Part shown: piece after piece, positions 1 to 9,671 of the stretch
How the letters are laid out: every line of letters begins with the position of its first letter
How positions within the stretch are numbered: position 1 is the stretch's first letter
Notes under the pieces: generated by a model
Database searches by the model: none
What the model was told of the DNA's origin: nothing
Seen by the model: only the letters and a program-made list of their open reading frames with translations
NCBI RefSeq assembly: GCF_004345565.1
Contig: NZ_SLWA01000002.1
Location: 248,001-312,000 of the forward strand
Length of the DNA: 64,000 nt
Source: Flavobacterium circumlabens
GTDB lineage: Bacteria > Bacteroidota > Bacteroidia > Flavobacteriales > Flavobacteriaceae
Direction: 5' to 3'
Program-made: the position numbers and the translations under genes

Positions 1-85
1 CATCTTTAGAAAGGATGCAATGGTTTTCTACCGCCAGTAAAGGAAACTTATTTTCGAGTGTGGCGGCTTTTGAGGTATTTCTCAT
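1..85 (-). CDS. traG: TraG conjugation ATPase, N-terminal fragment
   Basis: The reverse strand opens with ATG at 83-85 and reads MRNTSKAATLENKFPLLAVE and on through NHCILSKD to the window edge, the usual N-terminus of the VirB4-like TraG ATPase of CTnDOT-type elements. Only 28 codons are present, so no ATPase motif can be seen. Its ATG overlaps the TGA of traF by four bases (ATGA), which indicates translational coupling. Identity rests on this short N-terminus and on its place directly after traE and traF. Confidence 0.8.
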   Translation of the reverse strand, partial: MRNTSKAATLENKFPLLAVENHCILSKD

Positions 86-411
86 AGCGGTTTGGTTTTT
101 ACTGATGAAACATAGCGGTAGATGGGCTTGCGACAAATAATGTATCGTGGGTGCCTTTTTTTTGCGCCCGCTTTCATGAGACCATGTTCTCCATACTTTT
201 TATTCAGCGAGAAAGTCTTCCAGATAATAAGTGATGCGCCGCCGATACCAAGCCCTAAACAGATATAGGAACTCATCCCAATGATATACAGGATCATCAC
301 CAGGACAAGAATACCCAGCAGGCCGCCTGCAAAAATGAATAGATACTGCGCTTTGAGTCCTTTAAATTCCACTGTATTTCCAATCCCTTTATTGATATTG
401 TAATTGTTCAT
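82..411 (-). CDS. traF: TraF, DUF4133 conjugation membrane protein
   Basis: This 109-residue protein matches the DUF4133/TraF family of Bacteroidota conjugative transposons. It begins MNNYNINKGIGN, has two hydrophobic segments at about residues 23-45 and 47-65, and ends in a basic tail. Family members are small inner-membrane parts of the mating apparatus, comparable in position to VirB3. It lies 10 bases after traE and overlaps traG by four bases, so the three genes form one transcript. Confidence 0.88.
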   Translation of the reverse strand: MNNYNINKGIGNTVEFKGLKAQYLFIFAGGLLGILVLVMILYIIGMSSYICLGLGIGGASLIIWKTFSLNKKYGEHGLMKAGAKKRHPRYIICRKPIYRYVSSVKTKPL

Positions 412-421
412 ATATCAGTTT

Positions 422-727
422 TTAAAGGAAGAAAGAGCGAAGAATCGTAGCCGCTACAATAAGGAAGATACAGGCACCAAACCAGCTTGCGGCCGTCTTA
501 CTGGTATCTGGATCGCCGCTGCTGAATTTGTTGTACACCTTAACACCTCCGATTAGACCAACTACAGCCCCAATAGCATAGATGAGCTGAGTTGCCGGAT
601 CAAAATAAGAGGTGACCATCTGAGTTGCTTCATTAATACCTGCTGTACCGTTGCCTTGTGCCAACGCACCGAAGCCTGTCAGAATTATCATTGTTGCCAA
701 CAGGTTTTTTTTTCTTTGTTTTTCCAT
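422..727 (-). CDS. traE: TraE, DUF4134 conjugation membrane protein
   Basis: The 101-residue product reads MEKQRKKNLLATMIILTGFG from an ATG at 725-727. I prefer this to the longer frame starting at 763 because it places a signal-like hydrophobic stretch and the AQG cleavage region at the usual position for TraE/DUF4134. Two further hydrophobic segments (IYAIGAVVGLIGG and a C-terminal one) flank a conserved DPDTSKTAASWFGA loop. It is probably a small VirB2/VirB3-like inner-membrane mating protein. It is the first tra gene to the left of the inserted defence pair. Confidence 0.88.
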   Translation of the reverse strand: MEKQRKKNLLATMIILTGFGALAQGNGTAGINEATQMVTSYFDPATQLIYAIGAVVGLIGGVKVYNKFSSGDPDTSKTAASWFGACIFLIVAATILRSFFL

Positions 728-919
728 AATTAAACACGTTAAATTGTTACTCTTTTCCCGCACTTAGCGAGTTTAGAGACAAAGATGTTATAGAATTTCA
801 TGTGTTTTAAGAAAGTGGCTATGAGTGGAATTGTTTGGCGCTGATGGGCGCTTACAATGAAGAAAAGTATTATATTAGTCGATTGTATATAATTGCTTTG
901 TGTCTTAAAAATTAGAATA

Positions 920-3900
920 ATGTCAAATAATTTAGTCGCATATTCAAGAGCAGGTGATGTATTTCATTACAGATGGGCAGCAAGGCGTTGTTTAGGATTG
1001 ATTTATCCTAACGCCTCGTTACGCAGCATTGTAATTGAAGGATCCAAGGAAAATGAAAAGGCAGGCGAGTATGTCATAGATGTCTCAGAATACTATGAAG
1101 AGTTAAATGACAAAAAACACGTCAAGTATTATCAATTAAAACATACAACAGTTCAAAAAGATGTTCCGTTTGTTTTAAGTGATTTAAAAGATACTATTGA
1201 AGGCTTTTCAAAGAGATTTTCTCAGCATTTGCAGAAGAAGAATGCTCTTGCTTTCTCGTTTAATGTAGTTACCAACAGACCGATTGAAAATTCTTTTAAA
1301 CAAAATATAATTTTCCTGGCACAGGACAAGAAGGTTCCCAACAGGTTTAAAACAACTATTGAAAAATACACCGGACTTACCTCCAGTGAACTATCTCAGT
1401 TCTGCCAACTTTTAGAATTTAAAGATGGTGAAGGAGACTACAATATTCAAAAGGATGATCTCAAATTAGAAATTGCGCAGCTTATAGCTGGAGCCGTTGA
1501 TAATGCACAAATTGAAAGTATTGTTGCCCTTGTACAGGAAAGAGTTTTACCGGACTCTGATGGAACAATTACACGTGAGGATATTTTAAAGCGTTTTGGG
1601 ATATACTATGAAAAAGATCTATTTCCGGCTCCTGCTATATGGGAGACTGCTGAAAATATTATTGAAAGAGAGCAACACGGGGAGCTTATCACGAATGTTT
1701 CAAATTCCCTATATGCTACAATAGTGCATGCTCCTGGGGGTGTTGGTAAATCCATATTCTGTAGGCAGCTAGTGAATTCACTACCTTCAGATTCAGTGGG
1801 TATAGCTTATGATTGTTTTGGAGCTGGACGCTATAGAAATCGTAGTGAACCCCGGCACAGGCATAGAGATGCGTTGGTACAAATCGTAAATGAACTTGCT
1901 GTAAAAGGGTTATGCGATCCATTACTTGTACAAGATACTTCTCAGGATAGCGATATTATGAAGAAGTTCTTATGGCGTATTGAATCGGCCTTAAAAATCT
2001 TAAGGCAGACAAGTAAATCTGCCATGCTATTTATTTTAATTGATGCGGCTGATAATGCAGAAATGGCAGCCCAGGAATATAGTCATCCTTGTTTTGCCAA
2101 GGAATTGCTTCGTGAGGATATGCCAGATGGATGTAAGCTTATTCTGTTATGCAGGACAGAACGTATTGAATTATTAAAGCCACCTTCTAAAATTGAGCAG
2201 CTCAAATTAGAAGGATTTTCTAAAACTGAGACATTCATAAATTTAAAGAGATGGTTCCCAGAAGCTGATGAGAAAGACGCCGAGGAATTTCACCGCTTAA
2301 CAAGCGGGAATCCACGTGTACAAGCAAATGCGTTAAGTGTCAATACTTCATCTGTTTATGAATTACTAAGTCGTTTAGGCCCTTCAGTAATTACTGTTGA
2401 AGAGCAGATTGAGATGCAATTAAGTACAGCTGTATTGGCAATAAAAGATTCCCTATCAGATTCTTTCCAAGAACAAATAGAAGCTATATGTTTAGGATTA
2501 GCTAGTTTACCACCACATATTCCAATAGAGATTTTAGCAAAGACATCGACTGTAACCATTGAGACAATAAAAAGTTTTGTAGCCGATATTGGCCGCTCAT
2601 TGTGGTTGTCAGATGAATCTGTACAGTTCAGAGATGAGCCAACGGAAACGTGGTTTAGAAAAACTTTCTTAGCAAAGAAAGAAAATTTTGAAACCTATAT
2701 AAATATATTGGAACCTTTAGCCAATCATTATACTTATGTGGCTGAGGTTCTGCCGAACATGTATCTTCAAGCGGAGAAATATGAAAAACTAATTGAAATA
2801 GCACTCTCGGATAGTTATTTACCGGAAGATAATCCCATTGATGCAAGAAACGTACGTGTTTACAGGTTGCAATTTGCTTTTCGTGCGGCACTAAGGGCAA
2901 AAAAATACAATGATGCGATTCAGATTGCGATGCGGGCTGGTGAAGAAATGGCTGGTAACCAAAGGCAGATAGAACTTTTTCAGACCAATATTGATCTGCT
3001 TGTTGCGTTGCAGGACAAACAAAAAATTCAGGATATTGCATTTAAACGTTTATTGAAAGGAAGATGGAATGGTTCAGAGAATGCTTATACCGCTTCATTA
3101 CTGTCAGGAATTGATGAATACAAAGGAGAAGCCAGAGGGTATTTAAGGGCTGCTGTAAACTGGATGCAAATTTACTTTGAAGAACTTAAGATAAGTGATA
3201 AGCAACGTCCTGAAAACGAAGTCACAAAAGAAGATGTTTTAGAATTAGCATATGCATTTTTCAACATCGAAGGAGTAGCTGATTGTGTTAATTTTCTAAA
3301 CAGATTTACATCCAAAGAGTTTGTTTTCAATGTGATGCAGAATCTGACAAAAAGACTTATTGATATTGGAAATTTTGAAGCTGTTAATAGTTTTTTGGCA
3401 GCCTGTACCAAAAAGCCATATTGTACAGTAGCAATTGTAAGTGAACTGTTTAAAATTGGCATATTTCCAGAAAAGAAATTCATTGAAACTTGTTTAAAAC
3501 TAATGACAGGTTCAAAGTCCCGAATTAAAAAGCCAAAACAATATTACAATAGTGAAAATATAATTTCAGCAATAGTTTCCTTTATAGAAGCTTGTTTATA
3601 CAGAAATCTATCTTACGAACTGATTTTAAATGTATTACGGTATTATGTTTCTGAAAAGGCACCACAGATGGTGCATAGCAGACATCAATCTGCAGAGCGT
3701 ACTATTTATTTAAAAGCGCTGGCAGTCAGAAGTTTGATAGATGGAACGCCGGAATTAGATATTGATGCTATCTTACCTCAAGAACTTGCTAAAAAAAAGG
3801 AAAAGAAGAACTATGATCGTGATAATGAGATTAACGAATTCAAAGAAATAATCGGTGGCTTATTTCCTTTGTATTTTTTAAGAGCTAAAGTAATAAGCTC

Positions 3901-6900
3901 CCATCATTTCAATATCCAAGAGGAAGTAAAAAATGCGAAAGAAAAATCAGGTAAAGCCAGATCGAATAGATATCAATCTCATGATAGCTTACCCTACGAG
4001 ATTACTTCGCTCTGGTCATCCATTTTAATATTATATAACAAAGGAAATAAAGAAGAAATTAGTTGGTTGTATGATTCCTGTCTTAAGGATAATAAATCTT
4101 TGTGGATTCCTGTTGAACTGAACACAGTCAGGGCAGCTTTTAGATTGCCGCATTTATATTTTATCAAAGAGAGCCTTGAAGAACGGGCTTATTACCGTAT
4201 TAAAAGTATTAATGACGGTACTCCGGAGGAAGCGGCAGAAAAATATATATGTCTTAGTCGTGCTGTATTGAACACCGCATCAGATGATGCTGGTATTTAT
4301 TTTGAAGAAGCCGTAAATATTGTCTCTAAATTTGGTGATGAGATAGTCAGGAGATGGGAAGCTTTTATATCTCTTAGTGAAGAGACATGTATCGAAAATA
4401 ATATCTCAAATGAATTGGCTTACCGGTTTATTAGATGTGCCGAAGTTGTTGGCGAATACGTAGATCGTGAAAAGTATTGGGATAGAAGTGAAGCAATTGC
4501 TGTTTGTGCTAAAATGTCCAGTGGAACAGCAATTGCTGCATTAAGTCGGTGGAGAGAAAGGAATATTGGAAGGTTTGAGTACCAGTTAGAAGCCTTGATG
4601 ATTGAAATGGTTGGATCGAGTAAAATTTCTCCTTCATTGGGATGGACTATGTCACGATTCTTTTCACATCATCAAAAGGAGCACTTTCTTTCAATCTGCT
4701 TAGAAAAGGAATCTGATTTAGAATTAAAGCAGAAAATATTTGCCGACGTCGTCTGTCTTCTTCAAAGAGAAGGAACTACAGCAGAATATTGGAAAAAAAT
4801 TAGAGATATAGGACACATTCAGAATATTCAAAATGATATATTAGAGAGTATATTGGTTAGCCATAAAAAAAATGAAAAATTAATATTATTACAAGATAAA
4901 AAAGAGAAAGATATTTTTAAATTCGATCAGAAAGGCTCTGATATAAATTGGGAAGATGTATTTGGGGATTTGAATATTCTGAATGCTACTGATTTTGAAA
5001 AGTGCCTTCATTCCTTTTATGTGATCTCAGATAAAAAAATTTACAGGACTACTAAAATATTTTGGAAAGAAGGTTTAAAAAGATTAGACAAAAAAGATGT
5101 TGTGAAATTTATCGATCTAGTACTTGAATCTGAATTAGACCGTTATGAAGTAAATTCATTTTTCGCTTCCCTTCCGAATGAAATAAAGAATAAGGTTAGT
5201 TTTAAGAAAAATTGGCCCAATCTGGTCAGGCAGCTAGGAAGAAAGTATGCTCAGGAATTGTCGGCTCCATATTCCATTAAATCCTATGCATTAGAACTTG
5301 ATCTAAATCCTGATGAAATAGATAAACTAAAAGAAGGGATATTTGAAGGCTTGGCAAATGGATATGAGTTTTCCAATGCAGAAATATTCTTTGGCTTTGT
5401 AACTATTGCTTCTCCTTTAATAGACGCTGTACAAGCAGGAGATCTTCTTGATTTTGCCATATCAAGATTTGAACTGCATATTGAGACAGGTTTTGGTGAT
5501 GGGCAATGGAATAATTGGCTTAACACATCTATGGATGTCAATAATCAAATAGCAGGTTTCATTTGGTCCGCACTTGGATCTCCAAGGTCGGCTGAGCGAT
5601 GGAATGCTGCCCATTGTGTACGAATGCTGGCTGAGTTTAATTGTATTAAGGTTATTGAAGAACTGTTTAAATGGATGCAACATGATAAAACCGATGCTTT
5701 TGGCAGTTGCGAATTCCCTTTTTATAATCTTCATGCACGGCAGTATTTATTAATCGCTATAGCGAGAATATCTCTTGATAAACCTGATTTATTGATTCCT
5801 TTTAAGGATGTATTTGTTCATTATTCCATAGGAGAACCTCATATACTGATCCAAAAAATTTCAGCTGAAATAGCAGCTAATCTTTCAGTTTATTTAGAAG
5901 ATATCTACGATGAGGAAACGTTAATTAAAATAAATGCTGTTGGTAAAAGTAAATTGCCCGTTTTGAAAGTGAGCGATAATGAGAGAATAGAAAGCCCTTG
6001 GCATATCAATAATGAAGTTGCCACTGAATATGATTTTTATTTTGGATTGGATTTCGACAGCTACTGGTTTGAACCGTTGGGTGAAGTATTTGGTATACCT
6101 TGGAAACAAGCACAAGATATCGCTGCTGACGTACTCATTAAGGAATGGAGTATAAAAGAAGAGAATGGATATGATAAAGATCCTCGTGTTTCTTTATGGA
6201 ATAAATACTCCAATGAACGGGAAACATGGCATGATCACGGAAATTATCCAAGAACAGACAATCTTGATTTTTATTTGTCTTATCATTCGATGATGGTTGC
6301 AGCCGCAAAGCTTCTTGAAAAAATGCCCGTGGTTTTAAAAGAAGATTGGGAAGATAATCAATTAGAGGAATGGATTTCAGATCATTCACTAACTAGTACT
6401 AATGGTAGATGGCTCTCTGATTATCGTGATGCTGTTCCATTAGACAGGCCTAAATGGATTTCTCAAAATATGAATGATAACTGGAGGAAAGATATGCCGG
6501 AAGAATCCTTCTACGAAGCATTACTCGTTGTAAATGGGGATAATGATGATCCGTGGCTTAATGTTAAAGGAGGGTGGACAGAAAAGGATGGAGAAAGAAC
6601 TGAAAGTTTTTCAATTACCTCTGCTTTAGTTTCTAAATATACTTCCAATGCATTAATGAGAGCACTAGAAACCTGCAGTGATCCTCACGATTATAAACTT
6701 CCTGACTATAAAGAAAGAAGAATGGAAATAAAATCAGATCCTTTCGAACTTAAGGGGTGGCTTATGAATGAAACTGCTTCAAAGGGATTAGATGAATATG
6801 ATCCTTATGCGGATAATGTAGACTATCCTTCTTATTTAATAGGGGACGAATTTATAAACAAGTTAAATTTGTCTAGAGAAAGTGAAGGGAAAAGCTGGTA

Positions 6901-7204
6901 TTTGCCAACATCATCTTATCCTGATTTGAAATGCGAAATATGGAGCAGTCATAGGGGAATGGAGAGGGATGAGAATCCAGATCAAAGTGGTAAACGATTG
7001 AAAGCATCATTACATTTTTTAAAACATCTATGTTCAACTTTTAATTGTGATTTATTACTGGAAGTTGAAATAAAAAGGGATATTACCTATAAATATAGAA
7101 GAAGTGAGGAGAAGTACGAATATTTAAAACCTAAACACAAACTATTTATACTATCATCGAATGGAGAACTTAGAACTACAGAAAAAAATTATAAACTTAG
7201 GTAA
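920..7204 (+). CDS. avs3a: Avs3a-like STAND NTPase with Cap4-type nuclease domain
   Basis: This protein has 2094 residues from the ATG at 920; an in-frame ATG at 893 is less likely. The N-terminus resembles the DUF4297/Cap4 dsDNA nuclease domain, with candidate PD-(D/E)xK residues E40, D54 and Q72-L-K74. A STAND/P-loop domain follows: Walker A GGVGKS at 273-278, Walker B LFILIDAAD ending at D375-D378, and the GxP motif SGNPR around 462-466. The remaining ~1500 residues look alpha-helical and repetitive, like the sensor arm of Avs proteins. The order nuclease-STAND-sensor, the length and the small overlapping partner fit AVAST type 3, whose characterised members bind phage large terminase and then cut DNA. 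It is transcribed against the flanking tra operon. The subtype is from memory of the family, not a search. Confidence 0.72.
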   Translation: MSNNLVAYSRAGDVFHYRWAARRCLGLIYPNASLRSIVIEGSKENEKAGEYVIDVSEYYEELNDKKHVKYYQLKHTTVQKDVPFVLSDLKDTIEGFSKRFSQHLQKKNALAFSFNVVTNRPIENSFKQNIIFLAQDKKVPNRFKTTIEKYTGLTSSELSQFCQLLEFKDGEGDYNIQKDDLKLEIAQLIAGAVDNAQIESIVALVQERVLPDSDGTITREDILKRFGIYYEKDLFPAPAIWETAENIIEREQHGELITNVSNSLYATIVHAPGGVGKSIFCRQLVNSLPSDSVGIAYDCFGAGRYRNRSEPRHRHRDALVQIVNELAVKGLCDPLLVQDTSQDSDIMKKFLWRIESALKILRQTSKSAMLFILIDAADNAEMAAQEYSHPCFAKELLREDMPDGCKLILLCRTERIELLKPPSKIEQLKLEGFSKTETFINLKRWFPEADEKDAEEFHRLTSGNPRVQANALSVNTSSVYELLSRLGPSVITVEEQIEMQLSTAVLAIKDSLSDSFQEQIEAICLGLASLPPHIPIEILAKTSTVTIETIKSFVADIGRSLWLSDESVQFRDEPTETWFRKTFLAKKENFETYINILEPLANHYTYVAEVLPNMYLQAEKYEKLIEIALSDSYLPEDNPIDARNVRVYRLQFAFRAALRAKKYNDAIQIAMRAGEEMAGNQRQIELFQTNIDLLVALQDKQKIQDIAFKRLLKGRWNGSENAYTASLLSGIDEYKGEARGYLRAAVNWMQIYFEELKISDKQRPENEVTKEDVLELAYAFFNIEGVADCVNFLNRFTSKEFVFNVMQNLTKRLIDIGNFEAVNSFLAACTKKPYCTVAIVSELFKIGIFPEKKFIETCLKLMTGSKSRIKKPKQYYNSENIISAIVSFIEACLYRNLSYELILNVLRYYVSEKAPQMVHSRHQSAERTIYLKALAVRSLIDGTPELDIDAILPQELAKKKEKKNYDRDNEINEFKEIIGGLFPLYFLRAKVISSHHFNIQEEVKNAKEKSGKARSNRYQSHDSLPYEITSLWSSILILYNKGNKEEISWLYDSCLKDNKSLWIPVELNTVRAAFRLPHLYFIKESLEERAYYRIKSINDGTPEEAAEKYICLSRAVLNTASDDAGIYFEEAVNIVSKFGDEIVRRWEAFISLSEETCIENNISNELAYRFIRCAEVVGEYVDREKYWDRSEAIAVCAKMSSGTAIAALSRWRERNIGRFEYQLEALMIEMVGSSKISPSLGWTMSRFFSHHQKEHFLSICLEKESDLELKQKIFADVVCLLQREGTTAEYWKKIRDIGHIQNIQNDILESILVSHKKNEKLILLQDKKEKDIFKFDQKGSDINWEDVFGDLNILNATDFEKCLHSFYVISDKKIYRTTKIFWKEGLKRLDKKDVVKFIDLVLESELDRYEVNSFFASLPNEIKNKVSFKKNWPNLVRQLGRKYAQELSAPYSIKSYALELDLNPDEIDKLKEGIFEGLANGYEFSNAEIFFGFVTIASPLIDAVQAGDLLDFAISRFELHIETGFGDGQWNNWLNTSMDVNNQIAGFIWSALGSPRSAERWNAAHCVRMLAEFNCIKVIEELFKWMQHDKTDAFGSCEFPFYNLHARQYLLIAIARISLDKPDLLIPFKDVFVHYSIGEPHILIQKISAEIAANLSVYLEDIYDEETLIKINAVGKSKLPVLKVSDNERIESPWHINNEVATEYDFYFGLDFDSYWFEPLGEVFGIPWKQAQDIAADVLIKEWSIKEENGYDKDPRVSLWNKYSNERETWHDHGNYPRTDNLDFYLSYHSMMVAAAKLLEKMPVVLKEDWEDNQLEEWISDHSLTSTNGRWLSDYRDAVPLDRPKWISQNMNDNWRKDMPEESFYEALLVVNGDNDDPWLNVKGGWTEKDGERTESFSITSALVSKYTSNALMRALETCSDPHDYKLPDYKERRMEIKSDPFELKGWLMNETASKGLDEYDPYADNVDYPSYLIGDEFINKLNLSRESEGKSWYLPTSSYPDLKCEIWSSHRGMERDENPDQSGKRLKASLHFLKHLCSTFNCDLLLEVEIKRDITYKYRRSEEKYEYLKPKHKLFILSSNGELRTTEKNYKLR

Positions 7205-7883
7205 ACTTTTTGTTAAGGAGCTTAAATTAGAACCAGGGGTTGACACTTTTTCGCGTTGGATGGCTCATTTTATTGCTGAAAAAATAGTTATTGCTGAAGA
7301 ATCAGAAGGAAGTGTAAAACAAGCTGCTGAAAAAGAGTGTTTTGAAGTAATATTAAAATTATGGGAGCACCGACGGTCTCTTCCGTCAGGAAGAAGACCT
7401 TTAGAAAGTTTTGAACCGATTTTAGCCACATTATCTAAATTAAATCCTGATAATGAGGAGCCTTATTTTTTTAATCCTTTCCAAAATAGAGACCTAACGG
7501 AATTAAAAACTGATATTTCAGATTTCAATTCTGTAGAAGCCTGGTTAAATATTGTAACAGAAATTGATAAGACATCCAGAATTTGGATTGAATATGCTTT
7601 AACTCAGGCAACAAATAATGCTAAAAATGAAAAGACAAAAGAATGGATTGAAAGTACGATAAACCTGCCAAATGATAATATTGAGGTAACCATAGTCAAT
7701 TCTTTAGTGGAAGAACGTCCATTTTTTGATTTTGAAGATGACGATCAAGATGATTTTTCAAAAAAATATAATACTGAGAGATTAAAAAAAAGGGTTTCTG
7801 AACTCAAAAAATACTCAGAGTTAAATACATTTTTATTAGCTAAATATGAAGATGAACTAAAAAAATTAAGCAGCACAAAATAA
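7161..7883 (+). CDS. avs3b: Avs3b-like accessory protein
   Basis: The 240-residue product starts at ATG 7161 inside the last 44 bases of avs3a in another frame, so the two are translationally coupled. The stretch CFEVILKLWEHRRSLPSGRR, followed by PLESFEPILATL, recalls the small second protein annotated with AVAST type 3 systems. The rest is helical, with an acidic patch at about 194-203 (FDFEDDDQDD) and a lysine-rich C-terminus. No catalytic motif is visible. The role of Avs3b is not established; its conserved pairing suggests it supports or controls the large effector. Confidence 0.62.
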   Translation: MENLELQKKIINLGKLFVKELKLEPGVDTFSRWMAHFIAEKIVIAEESEGSVKQAAEKECFEVILKLWEHRRSLPSGRRPLESFEPILATLSKLNPDNEEPYFFNPFQNRDLTELKTDISDFNSVEAWLNIVTEIDKTSRIWIEYALTQATNNAKNEKTKEWIESTINLPNDNIEVTIVNSLVEERPFFDFEDDDQDDFSKKYNTERLKKRVSELKKYSELNTFLLAKYEDELKKLSSTK

Positions 7884-7939
7884 TGATATTTATTAGTCAA
7901 AATAATAATTTAATGTCCTTAACAAGATATGGAAAGAGT

Positions 7940-8076
7940 CTATACAAAGTCCCCAATGTCAAACTCCCCCAAATCATTTTTCCGCAAAGTGGAAGAACTG
8001 GCATCAATTTCAGAGGAAAGGCTCTCATCCAATAGCTCAGCTTTTATAGAGTTTTCTAGCGGTCTGAATATTAGCT
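7940..8076 (-). pseudogene. Relic of the 3' end of the TraD-like gene
   Basis: Read on the minus strand, this segment encodes ENSIKAELLDESLSSEID followed by ASSSTLRKNDLGEFDIGDFV and a TAG stop. The intact TraD-like protein at 9034-9669 ends LLEGSLSSEADSGSSILRKN then DLSDFDIGEFL. About 44 codons are recognisable. An in-frame stop lies just upstream and there is no start, so this is a decayed partial copy. It marks a recombination scar between the defence pair and the tra genes. Confidence 0.85.
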
Positions 8077-8144
8077 ATTTGTGGTTTTTAAGCGGAAATT
8101 GAGTATGAAAAGTACCAACCTTTTACTGTTTAGCATTTTTCGAT

Positions 8145-8999
8145 TTACATTTTGCGTCCTTTTTGTTTACTTTGTTTTGGCTGGATTGACAGTTGTTTTT
8201 CGGTAGCTTTTTTTAGCCTCTTTTCTGTTTTAAGGTTGCTTTTAATTAAATCGACTAGAAACGTTTTTTCCCACGGAACATTCTTTGCAGTAAACTGCAA
8301 TTTTAATCCTTGCTTTACCAGTCCGTGGCTAATATCCAATCCATATTTCCGATTCCAACCTATCCTGTCCAATAATCTTTCAGATGGAAATTCAACAGCT
8401 ATTAAATCCTTTGGATATGCTTTTATACTGTTATAATCAGGCTCCTGGAATTCATGCGTTTTTGGGTTGTATGGAATGGTATAGGTTCTTTTATCTCCGT
8501 CATAGTAGCTTTCGATATCGGAAAATACAATGCCTTGTGAAAGGAAATCATCTTTGGGTCTTAGCTTGTCCATTCGTACATCAACATAAAAAGTATGCCC
8601 TGCAATTTCTATAGTGGGCAGCAGTCCCTTATTTATACGTAAATCAAAAGCTTTCTGATCCACCATTATTTCAAAGTCGGTCATATGGCCGATAGCATCA
8701 GGCGAGCAATTGTACTTCCTGCATATACCCAATGGATCCATATCGGAAATTCTGGGTATTCTGACAGTTGTAAAGATTTCATTTGCTATGTCGGATGCAT
8801 CTATTCCGTAGGTCGTCTTTGATTCGTCAAGACGTTTGGAATTTCTATCATATACAAATTCATAATGTGTACCGCAATCTTTCATATCCTCCAGCAGTAC
8901 TCTGTAGTCAGGTCTTACTTTTTCAAACAAAGCCATTTGGTCGATGTCGAACAGGTATTGTGTTCCCTCAATTTCAATTTCGGGCAGTTCTCTTTCCAT
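8145..8999 (-). CDS. Uncharacterised ICE protein, 284 aa
   Basis: I do not recognise this family. The protein is 284 residues with no signal peptide or membrane segment. It contains two similar motifs, LPEIEIEGTQYLFDIDQMAL near residue 5 and LLPTIEIAGHTFYVDVRMDK near residue 126, which suggests an internal duplication of a beta-rich domain. The C-terminus is lysine/glutamine-rich (KQLSIQPKQSKQKGRKM) and may bind nucleic acid. It begins 34 bases after the TraD-like gene and is bounded on the other side by the relic copy of that gene, so it may have entered the operon by the same duplication. Confidence 0.6.
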   Translation of the reverse strand: MERELPEIEIEGTQYLFDIDQMALFEKVRPDYRVLLEDMKDCGTHYEFVYDRNSKRLDESKTTYGIDASDIANEIFTTVRIPRISDMDPLGICRKYNCSPDAIGHMTDFEIMVDQKAFDLRINKGLLPTIEIAGHTFYVDVRMDKLRPKDDFLSQGIVFSDIESYYDGDKRTYTIPYNPKTHEFQEPDYNSIKAYPKDLIAVEFPSERLLDRIGWNRKYGLDISHGLVKQGLKLQFTAKNVPWEKTFLVDLIKSNLKTEKRLKKATEKQLSIQPKQSKQKGRKM

Positions 9000-9033
9000 A
9001 ATTCCTTCTTTTTATAGAATGACAAAGGGAAGT

Positions 9034-9669
9034 CTAAAGAAACTCCCCAATATCAAAATCACTCAAATCATTTTTCCGCAAAATAGAAGAACCGGAATCA
9101 GCTTCAGAAGAAAGGCTTCCCTCCAATAGCGTAGCTATCTTTCGGGAAGCACCTTCCATGGAATTTTCCAGCAGGCTGAATAATTCGGTTCCCTGTATTT
9201 TCTGAACGATGGCGGCCGCTGTTTCCTTTTGGGATGGCTCCAATTTTTCTTTTTGGAGCAGCATCGCCACGGAGCTTAGTTCTTCGAAGGTAACCCCCTG
9301 GGCAAAACCGTCATTCCCTGCCGATATCCCATACCTGTTCCATTCTTCTTCCTCTTCCTCAAAATCAGGCATTCTACTGAATACTTCGTCCAGTTCTTCT
9401 TGCGGAATTTGAATACCGACGTTTTCGTTTTCGTCGTATTCAATGTCTAAATTATCAGGATTTAACTCCAGTTCCTGAATCTGGTGCTCAGTGTCATTCT
9501 TTGGCACTGAATGGCTTCTCATAGGTCTAGGCTGCCCCATAATTTCGGGAAGATTTGGATTTGTCTTTTCCTCTGTTGGGTTTTGCTCCTTCCTTTTCTT
9601 AATAATAATTTTATCCTGTACCAACAGGGTAATAATGATAAGCAGGCATATCACAATGATTGTTTCCAT
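9034..9669 (-). CDS. TraD-like conjugal transfer protein
   Basis: The 211-residue protein begins METIIVICLLIIITLLVQDK, a single N-terminal membrane anchor, followed by a basic patch. The middle is acidic (DFEEEEEEWNRYG) and a helical domain with AIVQKIQGTELFSLLENSME follows. It ends in the serine/aspartate-rich tail that is duplicated at 7940-8076. Its place after the ParA-like and DUF3408 genes and before traE matches the slot of TraD in CTnDOT-type elements. The name is by position and general likeness; biochemical function is unknown. Confidence 0.6.
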   Translation of the reverse strand: METIIVICLLIIITLLVQDKIIIKKRKEQNPTEEKTNPNLPEIMGQPRPMRSHSVPKNDTEHQIQELELNPDNLDIEYDENENVGIQIPQEELDEVFSRMPDFEEEEEEWNRYGISAGNDGFAQGVTFEELSSVAMLLQKEKLEPSQKETAAAIVQKIQGTELFSLLENSMEGASRKIATLLEGSLSSEADSGSSILRKNDLSDFDIGEFL

Positions 9670-9671
9670 AA

